DNA of 64,000 nucleotides. Source: Macrotrachela quadricornifera (lineage: Eukaryota; Rotifera; Eurotatoria; Philodinida; Philodinidae). Of the stretch, positions 10,808 to 22,089 are shown piece by piece (position 1 is the stretch's first letter; the number at the start of each line of letters is the position of its first letter). The stretch lies in NCBI GenBank assembly GCA_022393335.1, contig JAJEKB010020874.1, positions 432,506 through 496,505 of the forward strand. The letters run 5' to 3'. The notes beneath the pieces were generated by a model. It was not told the origin of the DNA and ran no database searches. It saw only the letters and a list, made by a program, of their open reading frames with translations. Made by a program: the position numbers and the translations under genes.

Positions 10808-11975
10808 CCGGGTGAACCAAAATGATTGCAACATCGAGTATTTTTCAAATAACTCAGCATGGATAAATCCTATAACGTTGACTTTTTTAAAAAGATGCGC
10901 CGTGAAATTCTCTACAATAATAGTAAGAAGAAGTTCCTTTGAAAAAAACGAATGATTTCGTTATAAGGCTAAAACTGAATCGGTATGAAATGGTGAAATG
11001 TCTCATTACTTAGGGTATTCCAAAAGTAGTGGTAGTGGCACTTTTTTTGTTTAGAAAAAGCTCAAAAAAAAAATTCGTTTTTTATAAAAAGATAGAACGT
11101 CTTCTGTTTTATTTTTCTATGCTATGAAGATCAGTATTAGAATTTCATTTTACCATTTTATCGTTGTTTAACAAATTGTAATACAAAAACCAAAATATAC
11201 CACAAGATGCCGCATAAAAAGCTCTACAGTTTATAAAGAGCTACTTATCTTATAGTTTCATTTTTTTATCTTTAAATAGGTCTTCTTTTTACTGAGAGTT
11301 ATATTCGGCTTTGTCTATGTCATCTTTTTATAAGTGTGCTTTCTAAACTGTAGAACTTTTCATGCTGCGTCTTGTAGTGTGTTTTGTTTTTCTAATAAAC
11401 ATATTAAGTAATAAGAAGATGATAAGGGAAAAAACGAATATGGCTTTTATCAAAAAAAGATCCTGTTTTTTTAAAAATGAAATTTGGTCATCCAGAGTTT
11501 TGTTTATTTTGAAAACAAAAGAGTGCAACTATAAGATAAGTAGCTCTTTATAGACTGTAGAGCTTTTTATGCGGCATCTTGTGGTATATTTTGGTTTTTG
11601 TATTACAATTTGTTAAACAACGATAAAATGGTAAAATGAAATTCTAATACTGATCTTCATAGCATAGAAAAATAAAACAGAAGACGTTCTATCTTTTTAT
11701 AAAAAATGAATTTTTTTTGAGCTTTTGCTAAACAAAAAATGTGTCACTACCACTACTTTTGGAATATCCTAAGTAATGGGACATTTCACCATTTCATACC
11801 GATTCAGTTTTAGCCTTATAACGAAATCATTCGTTTGTTTCAAAGGAACTTCTTCATACTATTATTGTAGAGAATTTCACGGCGCATCTTTTTAAAAAAA
11901 GTCAACGTTATAGGATTTATCCATGCTGAGTTATTTGCAAAATACTCGATGTTGCAATCATTTTGGTCCACCCGG
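10808..11975. mobile_element. 1.17-kb fold-back element, TA-flanked
   Basis: The ends are CCGGGTGAACC (10808) and GGTCCACCCGG (11975), each flanked by TA, the mariner/Tc1 target. The arms are about 450 bases each (10808-11260 and 11524-11975) and match with few differences. They include GATGCCGCATAAAAAGCTCT and its complement near 11211 and 11558. The unique centre (about 11261-11523) holds no transposase. It lies between the two parts of the F-box gene. A partial relative occurs at 40613-40990. Confidence 0.8.
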
Positions 11976-12120
11976 TATTAGACTTAAAACAAGATAATGA
12001 ACATATGTAGAAATATATTTATCTTAGATTGATATTTATTTTAGAATATTATGTTTGAAAACTTCCAGAAAAAATATCAAATAGTTAATCTACTGTTTTA
12101 TTTGTTTTTTTTTACAAAAA

Positions 12121-12192
12121 ATGATCGATGAAAATTATTTAAAAGAATTTCAAGTTTTTAGTACACTTACGAAAATTTTAATTGAATCTAAT
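12121..12192 (+). other. Possible small internal exon of the F-box gene
   Basis: A short frame reads MIDENYLKEFQVF and then TLTKILIESN, ending at a GTATAA donor-like site. Its amphipathic, Leu/Ile-rich character fits the neighbouring family, but I see no clean acceptor upstream (only a T-rich run), so this is tentative. Confidence 0.3.
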
Positions 12193-12278
12193 CGTATAAT
12201 TTTCTTTTTTTAATCATCAAAATCTTTATTTGTTTTATTTAAACTAAAACTATGTGTATGTTTGATTTTGTTTTGTAG

Positions 12279-12860
12279 AAAGCAACAACAAATCATCCAT
12301 TATTTCCTAAAGTTACGGAGATTTATATTGAATTTATCAAGAATTGGCCTTTACTTTCATTAGAATCACTTTCTATATATATTGATATTTCACGAATTGT
12401 ACAAATGGAAATACTTAGCATTTATTTTAATGAATATAATCAAAATATATGGATAGATATTAGTAATTTTATAAAACAAGCTCATAATCTTTCTTCATTA
12501 ATTATTCAAAATAAATTTGATAGAAGTCATTTGGAACAAAATAAAAATAATATTTATTCAATTCTTCCACGTCATATAAAATATTTAGAAATACCATTAG
12601 ATAATTTGGATAGAATAAAAATTATTCTTGAACGATGTGAAAATTTATCAATAATTAAATTTCATTATGAAACAAAAGATTTATCTCAGGAAATTATTAA
12701 TTGGTTTTTTAACAATACTATTAACACAATTTGTCAAGAACGTTATAGAACAGTTTCTGTTTGGCTTGGAAAGAAAAATTTCCAATTAACTAAAAAACCT
12801 GTTAACTCTTCCAATGCTACACTATTTTTTAAACGAATCCATCAATTTTTCAGAAAATAA
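12279..12860 (+). CDS. F-box gene, C-terminal exon
   Basis: The exon begins after a T-rich acceptor ending TTTTGTAG (to 12278) and stays open for 193 codons to TAA at 12858-12860. The protein begins KATTNHPLFPKVTEIYIEF and continues with irregular leucine-rich repeats, including IYSILPRHIKYLEIP and IKIILERCENLSII. A decayed copy of this segment is at 6300-6600. An internal ATG at 12405 is not the likely start, because the frame is open and family-like upstream to the acceptor. It most likely belongs to the gene starting at 9357, across an intron of about 1.7 kb containing the fold-back element. Confidence 0.65.
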   Translation, partial: KATTNHPLFPKVTEIYIEFIKNWPLLSLESLSIYIDISRIVQMEILSIYFNEYNQNIWIDISNFIKQAHNLSSLIIQNKFDRSHLEQNKNNIYSILPRHIKYLEIPLDNLDRIKIILERCENLSIIKFHYETKDLSQEIINWFFNNTINTICQERYRTVSVWLGKKNFQLTKKPVNSSNATLFFKRIHQFFRK

Positions 12861-13290
12861 AATTTTCAATGCTAAATACTTTTTACAGTACTGCCCTCCC
12901 CTCTTTTTTGATGATTCTCAGATCTTAACAATGAGAAGTCCAAGTGGATTAAAAGTTTTATCATAGATAGACCACCTAAAATGATCAGACATGTGTCCGA
13001 GGAAAAATTTCTCTAAGGTGGTTTTCATGTTTTTTTATGAAAAATCTTGCCATGGACAACCCTTTTTTAATTTTGTTCGATTCGGCTGAAAATTTTTTCC
13101 AAATACCTATAACTATATTTCAGAGATAGTTTTGAGCTTTTTCAAAAATCTTACTTTCTTTATTTTTAATAAAAAGAATACGTAAAGGTTTTTGTCAGAA
13201 CGAAGTTGCTGATGTGCAGAGTCCTGTAAGTCTGAATGGACATATTAGAAATTAAAACAGCCAAAACTACCTCCGAAGAATACTTCAAAG
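12861..13290. other. Intergenic, weak inverted repeat
   Basis: No gene. A short inverted pair (ACCACCTAAAAT near 12971 and CTAAGGTGGTTTTC near 13013) suggests a small element remnant. Confidence 0.35.
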
Positions 13291-13425
13291 TATCTATGAT
13301 AAAAATTTCAGCTCGATAGGACAAAGTTAACGAGATGTTCTCCTTATTACAATCATGTGACTTGGATGAAAGTCCAGATTTTGAGAAAACTGAAAAATAA
13401 GTGTGGGAACAGTCTGATTTTTTAA
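13291..13425. repeat. 135-base repeat, second copy at 59677-59812
   Basis: From TATCTATGATAAAAATTTC to AAGTGTGGGAACAGTCTGAT, this segment matches 59677-59812 in the same orientation with scattered mismatches. The other copy directly abuts the end of a dead mariner. The unit is non-coding on both strands. Confidence 0.65.
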
Positions 13426-13525
13426 GCCCTCGAGGCGAGGCGGGTTGGAGTTTTGAAGAGATACAGCGGGGCGGGGTGAAGTTTTGGAGAGATACAGTGA
13501 GGCGGGGCGAAGTTTTATTTTCGAA
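13426..13525. repeat. GC-rich short tandem repeat
   Basis: About three degenerate copies of a 31-base unit containing GGCGGGGCGAAGTTTTG and GAGAGATACAG, in otherwise AT-rich DNA. Confidence 0.6.
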
Positions 13526-14081
13526 ATTTTTCGTGCTAAAATTTGATTATAGAATATTTAAATGATGCGGTTTAAACTCAATGATGAATATCAAAGTCAG
13601 TGATAGATGTCTTTGTAATACAAACTTTTATCCTTCACAACAACCTCTTTTAAAGTGAATTAATAGCCAATGATACTGAACATGTATTATTATTGGATAT
13701 ATGGATGGAAAATATGCAATTGATCATCACCTCATTGATGATGCCGTATCATATCTGATGAATATCAATCCGGGAACCGGAACGATGAGCACGGGGATGA
13801 TAAGCACGAGAAAGCTAAGCACGAATACAAAAAGATAAGTCAAATCTATTTTAAAAGACGGATCAATATGTTCATTAATAGGATCATGTATTAGATTTAA
13901 TGAGAAAACATAATAGGTTTAACTTAACTATAGTTAATAATCTAATTTCCTAGAAATAAAACAATCAATCATATTTAGAATAAAAAAAGCAGTACATGTT
14001 TTTGTATTATTCGTTCTCATTTTTTCAATATGGCAACGATATGAACTTCTGGTAGAGTGAGAGCGAAAATTGAGCCACATA
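13526..14081. other. Intergenic, nothing recognised
   Basis: AT-rich, no coding signal. A small run of GAGCACGGGG/AAGCACGAG steps occurs near 13785-13830. Confidence 0.35.
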
Positions 14082-15146
14082 CAGTGCTGCCATCTTTTGA
14101 AGTCAAAAAAGCGGAAAATTATTTTTAAAAAGCAGAAAATGACAGAAATTTTATCATCGAAAAGCAGAAAATATTGTTTATGATATAAAATTATTTTTAA
14201 ATTGTTGTGGCGTATTAACTGAGAATCTTCACATAATATTTTGTTTTTTATCGTGCAGCATCAACAAAATGAATGCCATAACGAAGAAATAGGGTTTTAC
14301 AGAATTAAAAAATACAATCGCTTAGGGAATAGATAGGCTTAATGAACGTATTTTATGCTAAAAGTATATTTTCCATTTGATTCAATAGCTTTTACAAAAC
14401 TTGGGCATCTAATAAGTATTTACCCAGTTCAGTGCACGACAAGACGAAATTTGAACGTATTTTTAATTACTATGATAAAAATTTTGTTTATTACAATCTC
14501 CATGATTATTTAAATTTCTTAATTGTGAGAATGCTGATCTTACATAATCATTGCTGTAAGACAGAAAATATAAAAAACATAGACTTTATAGAATTTGATA
14601 AATGACTTGATGATAGAAACATCTACATATGGTCAGACCTAAGAATTTTGTTTACCGTTGAATTATAATTATTTAGAATAGAGGAAAAATATAAATATTT
14701 ATTGGAAATGTGTTGAGACTGAACATTCTTTCACAAAAAAATGATTAGTTGCCTCTTGCAACAGTCCCCGAGACTCTACGAGATTTTTACTGAGAATTCC
14801 TTAATTTTGCTTTCACCTAGCCATTTATTCAACCAAACTGATTAAATAAGCAAGTAAATTATTCAGCGTCAATTAATCTGTTCGGTTGTATGCACGTCTA
14901 GTAGAATAAGTGTAAGCAATTCTTAATAAATGTTTCTCCCAGTTTCGAAGATTATTGCAAGACAAAACCTCTTATCTATGCTACACCCCTCACTCTCTCA
15001 GCATATGCCTAGTAACTATTAACAAAAATATTTTGAATTATGCAAAAATATATTCGATAAGAGAAATCTTGGTTAAAAATCTAAATACTATAATATTTAA
15101 AAAAAGCAGAATTTTTCTGCTAAAAGCAGAAAAGGTGGCAGCACTG
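14082..15146. mobile_element. Non-autonomous element with CAGTGCTGCC ends
   Basis: The left end is CAGTGCTGCCATCTTTT and the right end AAAAGGTGGCAGCACTG, a clear terminal inverted repeat followed inward by AAAAAGCAGAAAA steps on both sides. The first bases resemble Tc1-type ends (CAGTGCTGG). The left flank is TA but the right is AT, so the target duplication is not clean and a hAT origin is also possible. No transposase frame is visible in its 1065 bases. Confidence 0.55.
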
Positions 15147-15199
15147 ATCGATAGCCAAAAAAGCTTTACTTATTCAATAAGGTTCTGTTAGTTATAGAT

Positions 15200-15312
15200 A
15201 TATTTTCCTTACTGATATAAATTAATAAAATACTGACAAAATAAGGATTAAATACTGGCCAAAAAATACTGATCATTCATATTAAAATAAAATACTGATC
15301 AATTAAATACAA
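15200..15312. repeat. AAATACTGATC short degenerate repeats
   Basis: The core AAATACTGANC recurs about five times at 15-30 base spacing. No function is evident. Confidence 0.4.
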
Positions 15313-15865
15313 GCCATGAAAAATTATTTGTAAAGCACTTCTGATCAAATTAGTCATCAAAATGTTTTTCTGCTGCATTCTATTCATATAGATCTTCATG
15401 ATATCAGTCGAGTTCTTTTAGTAGAGTAGTCGTGTCGTAATAATTGCTATTATAAAATAGTCGAAGTCATGAAAGTATATAAATTATAACTTCCATGCGC
15501 TGTTCTAATTGACTTCCTGCGTCATGCACATAGGCTTTCTACATCTCTCAGAAAATGTGTAGAAACCAATTATTAGAAGCTATTATAGAGCTGAAACGTC
15601 AGCAGATCATTAAAGATTTGTTCTGGTGTAGTCTTTTTTACCATTGCATGTCATTCAATACAAGTAGACATGTAATAGAACTTATATTTTTCTTTGATAA
15701 TTATGGAAGAGACAGTGTGGATATATATATATAATTATTCAACAGCATGTATCGAAACCATTTCAAATATAAATATACTGAAACAGAAAAAAAGCAATGA
15801 GAAAAAATATTTATATAGAACGGTAAGATTTATCTTCATCTTCTTTTTTCTATTAATCTGACAAC
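15313..15865. other. Intergenic, upstream of the intact GPCR
   Basis: No gene. A TA run at about 15722-15733 lies upstream of the receptor start; the promoter is presumably within this stretch. Confidence 0.35.
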
Positions 15866-16924
15866 ATGAACAACACAACTTCATACAATATCACAATTAT
15901 CGATGAAAATCAGGCTCATTGGATTGCTCGATTTGTTTTTCTGAATAAAATTGTTTCACAATATGGTATGGGTCTTATCTGGTTAGTTGGCAACACTGGA
16001 TCGCTATTTACTTGTATCGTCTTCTGTCAACCAACTTTTCGCAATAATCCTTGTGCCATGTATTTCATTGCTTCAAGTTTTTCTCAATTGTTTACTTTCA
16101 ATTTCGCTCTTATGACTCGCATGCTTCAATACGGTTACAATATCCAAACTATCAACACTGTTCTCGGATTCTGCAAGTTTCGCTTCTATCTCTTCTATAT
16201 TTTAGTGGCTGTTCCTCGTTACAATATCATCTTTGCTACCATTGACCGCTATTTCGCTAGTTCTCGCCATGCTCTGCATCGACAATGGAGCTCAAAGAAG
16301 GTTGCTATTCGTGTTATCATTGGCAATGCTATCTTTTGGTCTCTGGTGTACGTTCAAGTTCTCATTTTCTATGAAATTCAGAATGGACAATGTTTGTCTC
16401 GCATTGGCACTTATAGAGTGTTTTTCAGTATTTACATATCCATTGATAGTGGCATACTTCCTTTGAGTCTGATGTTGGTCTTCGGATCGCTTACAATTAG
16501 AAATGTATACAAATCCAAACAACAAGTTAGACCAACCGTAATGACGAATGGTAGCACGCCTGCTCGACACACAGGAATGTCGAAGAAAGATTCTCAACTT
16601 CAGAAGATGCTAGCAAACCAAATTTTGATGTTTATTATTCTTAACATATTGAATCCATGTTTTCTTATTTATCAAGCATTCACAGTAGATATCGTCAAAT
16701 CACCGCTTCGAAATACAATTGAATCATTTATTAGTAATATGAGTTATGTTCTTATTTATACTGGATTTGCATTAACATTTGTTACTTTTCTCCTAACATC
16801 AAAACTATTCCGACGTGAATTTCGACAACTTATTCTAACCAAACTACTTCGGCGGCCTACATCATCCGTGACATCAATTTCATCGACAGCTAAAGTTGCT
16901 CGTAGAATGCATGGAAAAGTTTAA
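15866..16924 (+). CDS. Rhodopsin-like (class A) orphan GPCR
   Basis: A single-exon, seven-helix receptor of 352 residues, the normal class-A length. The short N-terminus carries NNTT and NIT glycosylation sites. Helix 1 has the conserved GN (LVGNTGS, about residue 42), helix 3 ends in IDRYFAS, a proper DRY motif (about 128), and the third loop is basic and Ser/Thr rich. Helix 6 is about residues 248-272 and helix 7 about 290-312. The usual NPxxY is not obvious in helix 7. The C-tail is basic and Ser/Thr-rich, suited to phosphorylation. The ligand cannot be told; bdelloids carry many such peptide-receptor-like orphans. GC content is higher than in the neighbouring F-box gene. The start is the first ATG of the frame, just after AT-rich sequence. 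Confidence 0.85.
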   Translation: MNNTTSYNITIIDENQAHWIARFVFLNKIVSQYGMGLIWLVGNTGSLFTCIVFCQPTFRNNPCAMYFIASSFSQLFTFNFALMTRMLQYGYNIQTINTVLGFCKFRFYLFYILVAVPRYNIIFATIDRYFASSRHALHRQWSSKKVAIRVIIGNAIFWSLVYVQVLIFYEIQNGQCLSRIGTYRVFFSIYISIDSGILPLSLMLVFGSLTIRNVYKSKQQVRPTVMTNGSTPARHTGMSKKDSQLQKMLANQILMFIILNILNPCFLIYQAFTVDIVKSPLRNTIESFISNMSYVLIYTGFALTFVTFLLTSKLFRREFRQLILTKLLRRPTSSVTSISSTAKVARRMHGKV

Positions 16925-17559
16925 GGAGTAACTACGACGAACTATAATCAATGTTGTTTGTATAGTTGCATTGTCCCGTCTGCTCTATGTAAATCTAGCT
17001 TGTACATTGTTCAAATCAATTAATTAATCGAACGAATTTTTGCAATTTGACTTAAATCTCAGAAATGAAACAGACATTAACTGCTGAGTTTTTGTCGCAA
17101 TTCAGTTTCAGAGATTCAGCTATTGTTGAATTTTTCTTTTATGATTAGTCTTCAGGTATTTTTGGCTTACATATTGCATTTTTGATTGATATCAGTGGTA
17201 CTGCAAAACAGAACAATTTCGTCACAGCTAGCTTTGACGATGAATTATAAATATTATCGACGGCACAACTATACAACTCACTACTTCCTGTGTGATCAGC
17301 TCATTAAGTCCAATATGAACACGTTTTCATTCCTATTTTCGTATTTTAATACAGGAGCAAAATTATTCGTTTCTTATAGAGAAAGAATTTCTTCTATCGA
17401 AGATGAGTGAAATAATGAGATCGAATAGGAAATTTTTTCGTTCAATGACAGATTCTTTATAAAATATATTGTTTCGAGAATTACTTCATCGTCAACATAT
17501 ATTATTAACGATTTTTACAGACAGATGACATCATGTATATTATAATCATAATGACATCA
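16925..17559. other. Intergenic, imperfect inverted repeat
   Basis: Downstream of the receptor, AATCTCAGAAATGAAAC (near 17055) and GTTTCAGAGATT (near 17105) form an imperfect inverted pair. No gene is supported. Confidence 0.35.
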
Positions 17560-18480
17560 ATAACAGATAATCCTGAAATGTGAATTTTTTGAATGAGAAA
17601 TGTGCAATAGTGGACAACTGGACCAATGAATCGGGAAATTGTTCCATTTTCAGCAGAAATGGATCACCCTCATAAAACTGTATACATACAGCAGAAATGG
17701 AAAGTATATAAATATGTAGACACATTAGAGGGAAACAGAAGAACAGAAAAAAAATATATATAACATATTACTTAAAATTGCAGATATACTGAAATTTCAA
17801 GAGAAAAGGTTTTTCTTTTAAGGCGAAATGGTTCAATCAGAAAACCAAAGAATGAAAATAGGAAAATACATATATATTCTATCATTTCATATTATACATA
17901 TACTGAAATTCAAGGAGAAATAGTCTTCCTTTTAAGATGAAATGGTTCAATAAGAGAAAGAAACAATTAAAAAGGAAATAAATAGGTTACTTGGACAATA
18001 GACAAACATATTATCCACTATATCGCTCTTCAGATTATAATTATTGGTTGGCTCTGTTCGTTTTCTATTTATGACATACACAGCTACGACCATCCTTATT
18101 TAGAAATAAGAAGACAACTTCAGATAGAAAAAAATAAATATGCATTGATCTCCACATGCTTTTCATTTCTATTTGTAGATTGAGAAATGGATAAAGCATT
18201 TCTCCTAGAATTTAAACTATTTTTGCTGGAAAAAATCTATGAAACAGTGGGCAATTGGACCAGTGGATTGAGGAATTGTTCCTGTTTATGCAGAACTACT
18301 TCATCTCACATAAAGTCATTCATACCAGGGAGAAATGGAAAAAAATATAAACATGTATCTATGATCCATTGTTCTTGCACATATATTTCAAATCAAGCAG
18401 AAATGGTTTTCCTGTCAGAGAGAAACTGATAGACAATATCTCGTGGTACAAACAGAAGTGATAGCCATTAGAGAAATATC
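17560..18480. repeat. Diverged tandem repeats with GCAGAAATGG core
   Basis: At least five diverged copies of a unit of about 100-130 bases share GAGAAATGGTTTTCCTTTTA-like and GGGAAATTGTTCC-like steps (about 17600, 17690, 17800, 17915, 18250, 18395). An inverted fragment of the same unit occurs at about 20400-20445, inside a separate repeat block. Short open frames here follow the repeat and are not convincing genes. Confidence 0.5.
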
Positions 18481-18789
18481 AAGCTAACGCTACGTTTTAG
18501 CAATAATTCCATTTTGAAATCCAAATAAATAAAGCTGTTCTAGTATTTATTTTTATTTTCATAATATAAAATACAACTGCTTATTTTACAAATGATCGGT
18601 TATTATTGTTTCATTTAATTTTTTCTTAGTTTTAAGATTACCTGATGCCACTAAGATAATCATGTTCCGTTAAAAAACAAAGAATACAATGAAACTCTAA
18701 AACAACCCGCTATTAATGCCGATGAATTTCGCAAATACTATGTCATTCGATCACCTATCTCTAGTGTATATTTTTCCTTTTTGACAGTA

Positions 18790-19451
18790 GGGTGAATCAA
18801 TGAGAAGCCAACCACATTTTGGAAAATTTTTTTTTATCAGTTTCTTTTACAGGTGTATAGTCGATAGAAAATAGGTTTCTCCAAAAACAATTTGTAAGTA
18901 ATGCTTAACATAAAGAAGATCCAAGGTGCTATCTCGGAACAACTGTGATGATAGTTGATCACTTCAGTTACTCGAATGTTCTGAGCTCATATTTTAGGCA
19001 CAGGTAGGTGGATACTAGACTAGCAAAACCTCCAAATGATTTGTGTTTTTAATGAATTGTTACCAAACTATGGCATTCTTAAGCAAAACCATTTTTACAC
19101 GATCAGAACAAAAATACATTTTTCATAATATATGCATACACTTCGTCTTGCTTAAGAATGTCATACTTTGATAACAATTCACCGAAACCGGAATTTCTTT
19201 AGGGATTGTCCTAAGCTAGTATCCATCTACCCGTACCTAAAATATGCGCTCGAACATTCGAGTAATTGAAGTGATCAGCTATTATCATAGTTGTTCCGAG
19301 ATAGCACCTCTCGGAACTTCCTCATGTCAACTACTATCTAGAAATTTTTTTCTGCCAAATCTATTTTCTATCGACTATCCACCTAAGTATAAGAAGAAAA
19401 TTGATAAAAAAAGGTTTTTCACAAAAGTGCTTGGTTTCATATCGATTCACC
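18790..19451. mobile_element. Fold-back MITE, TA-flanked
   Basis: The left end is GGGTGAATC, the right GATTCACC, and both are flanked by TA (18788-18789 and 19452-19453). Arms of over 300 bases pair along almost their whole length, including GGTGCTATCTCGGAACAACT near 18928 against AGTTGTTCCGAGATAGCACC near 19288. The palindrome centre lies near 19120. No transposase. The end sequence relates it to the mariner-type ends at 4754 and 40613. Confidence 0.75.
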
Positions 19452-20094
19452 TAGTATTTTAAAATTTCACATAAATATTATGTGAAATTGTGTGTTTCCC
19501 TGCCAATCATTCAACTATTGAATAATGATAAAGTACAACGCATGGTAATTTTATATCTTTTCGATATTTGATAAACTTTTTCTGAGATTGGTAGTGCTTG
19601 ATGGTTACTGAGACATAGCACTTTTTTGTACAATAATACTTAGCAATGACTAAAAGAACACGTTATATTTAATAAAAATATAAACTAGAGAAATATTTTC
19701 GATTTTATTTTATCAAATGTTAGAGATAGTACTCATCATCCTTCTCATCAAGTTGAATCTCTTCTAACAATTAATTAAAACCTTTTTTTAAAGCCCTCAA
19801 CGAAAACGATTTTAGCTTCCCTTAGAACCATATGAGCCTATCATATTCTATTCGTTTAAAAAATTTCCTCGACTTCTGTTCGCTCTTCTCAATCGCATTC
19901 TAGCATAAATGGCAATGAGTTATAGATTCATTTTAGATAGATCAAGCATAACTCATCTGATGCTAAAGAGCTCATAGAAAGCAAATTAACAAAGATATTC
20001 TGCGTGGACCCAAATGTGAAGCAAAAGTTTGTTTCGCATATCTGTTAAATAATGAAATTCAGAGTGTAGATAAAGACAAGACTGTATATTACAA
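19452..20094. other. Intergenic, nothing recognised
   Basis: AT-rich sequence; no gene and no clear repeat. Confidence 0.35.
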
Positions 20095-20299
20095 GTATTA
20101 CATTGACTTTCACCTGTGAGAGGAAAATTGGATGTTTGATGAATCCTGGAATTACTTTCGTTATAGCTGATAAAAATTCGATTCTCCTTGAAACTCTCCT
20201 TAGGATAAAAAACTATAATGATGAATATCTAACTATGTCTTTCAAATTTCTGCTTATCAGGACAGATATGGATGTTCGAGTTCTACTAGAATTTTTATG

Positions 20300-20770
20300 A
20301 CTGCTCTAGCTGGTATGGGATTCTGCTTGAAATTCTTCTTTGGATGAAAGACAATACCATTAATTTCTGGAATTGTTTTAATGAAGCATTTCTTCTTGAC
20401 TTTGTCGGGGTAAAGCATTTCTGCTGAAAATGGAACAATTTCACAACTTTTGGAGATGTTGTCCAGCCCTCGTGTTTGTGTGCATTACTCACTGAGTTGT
20501 GGGTGTTAGCAGAGACAATCACTTTGCGATCTCACAAAGTTGGATGATTGTGATGATAGCATAAAATACTAATACCCCCGTTATTTTTGTGTTTCATTTT
20601 TCTTCTGGATCGACTTTGCTCTTTGTCTTTTTCAAGTCGGACACGACATTGTTCTTCTGTTTTGTTCATTCTTCTGGATTGGCTTTGTTCTCTTTTTTTT
20701 TCAAGTCGACTTTGACGTTGTTGTTCTCCGCTAAATTGGCCTTCTTTTCCTATATCTGGTACAGTCGACT
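20300..20770. repeat. Inverted copy of the 17.6-kb repeat plus a 70-base duplication
   Basis: TTTCTGCTGAAAATGGAACA at about 20419 is the complement of 17642-17661. From 20597 to 20730 a unit of about 70 bases (TTCTTCTGGATYGRCTTTG, then TTTTTCAAGTCGRAC) is tandemly duplicated. Confidence 0.45.
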
Positions 20771-20899
20771 TAGAAGATAATTAAAAATAAACATAATAAA
20801 TTTGATGAAAAAAAAATTCGATTTAATCTTTTCTTTGCAATTGTTGATGTTATGGTCAATAAGCAAACGTCATTTTCATTCCATTCTCATCGATATAGA

Positions 20900-21995
20900 T
20901 GATTAGCTCCATGATACGCGAAACTAATCGATACGCAATCACAGATTCTTCAGTGGAATCGAACTACAAACGGTGAAGTGCTTAAATTTTTGGGAATTAT
21001 TATTCAAATGAGATTAGTACAAATGCAAAAAGTGGATTGTATGGATCCGAAATCATTCAGAATACAATGTCAAGAAATAAATTTGAATTACTTCTGAAGT
21101 TTTAGTATGGTGTTAAGATATACAAAGTAGTGGGTACGAACGGATATACTTGGAATTTTAGGATTTACACCGTTAAGTAGGATTCGATAGCCGATCGTGG
21201 ACACACTGGAAACAGTCATAATGGATTTAATAGATAATATTTTGGAACGGTACCGAATCATAATAGTCGACAATTTCTTTATGACTGTCTCTCTTACAAA
21301 CGTCTCTTACAAAATGGTACGTATCTGATTGGAACGTGCAGAAGTGATCGGGCTGAATCAGATCATGAATTTATTAAGAAAAAGCTTAAGATGTCTTGAT
21401 GATATCCAGAAAGCCATCACATTCAGCAATTCTGGTGAATACGGGAAAAACCAATAAGTTAAATGAACGTATCATGAAGCCACAAGGTATCCTTGATTAC
21501 AATGAAGAAAAGCAAAGCATAGGATGTATCCGATCAGCTATCAGCATCTTATACATGCCTCAGACGATATGTACAATGTTATCAAACGGTGGCATTTCAG
21601 TTGATATTTGGAACGGGCAATGGTTAATGCCTATTTAATTTACAAGGAAAATTATGACGAAAAGCAAATGACCATGCTAAAGTTTCGTGAAAGCCTTGTA
21701 CGATCTTTACTTCTCGGTACACCATTCGAGGAGCTGAAACTTAGTCCGAAGCGACAATTAACAAGTAGTTTGAAGCGTAAACTCACTGATCACAAGCTAG
21801 AAGAAATGAAAGGAACTGCACGCAATGTTCGAAGATGCTGTGTTGGGTGTTACGAGAAAAGCAAGCGCAGTGACAACAAAAATAAAATACTTTATGTTCT
21901 AATTGTGACTAATTCTTTTGTCTTGACTGTTTTAATGAGAAGCATCATGCTACGAAATAAAAGACCTAGAAATTACCGAACGCAGAGAAGATAAC
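20900..21995 (+). pseudogene. Dead piggyBac-type transposase (DDE_Tnp_1_7)
   Basis: Family-diagnostic pieces appear in order but in shifting frames. VLKFLGIIIQMRLVQM is near 20980, followed by a DPKSFR segment (about 21047). RYRIIIVDNFFMTVSLTNV, carrying a catalytic-type Asp, is near 21250. MVNAYLIYKENYD and FRESLVRSLLLG (21620-21720) come next, then RNVRRCCVGCYEKSKR, the start of the Cys-rich tail. Multiple stops and frameshifts inactivate it. PiggyBac transposases move DNA at TTAA sites; a TTAA-flanked MITE at 34381-34960 may be a non-autonomous client of such an element. No terminal repeats were identified. Confidence 0.75.
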
Positions 21996-22089
21996 ACTTT
22001 ATCTGTGACTTTCTTCTTTAAAAAAAATGCACAAGAAAGTGAACTTTTACAATTTTTTTCGTTAAAATATAGTGTGGCCCACCGATGGA

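Noticed and set aside
13780..13835. Hammerhead core near a CTGATGA
   Set aside because: CTGATGA is present but no GAAA at the right distance and no stem II; not a ribozyme.
14955..15191. 78-residue frame in the CAGTGCTGCC element
   Set aside because: No transposase motif, and it runs across the element's end, so it is chance.
20940..20975. tRNA-like B-box (GTTCGATTCC on the minus strand)
   Set aside because: No A-box or cloverleaf around it; the stretch belongs to the dead piggyBac transposase.
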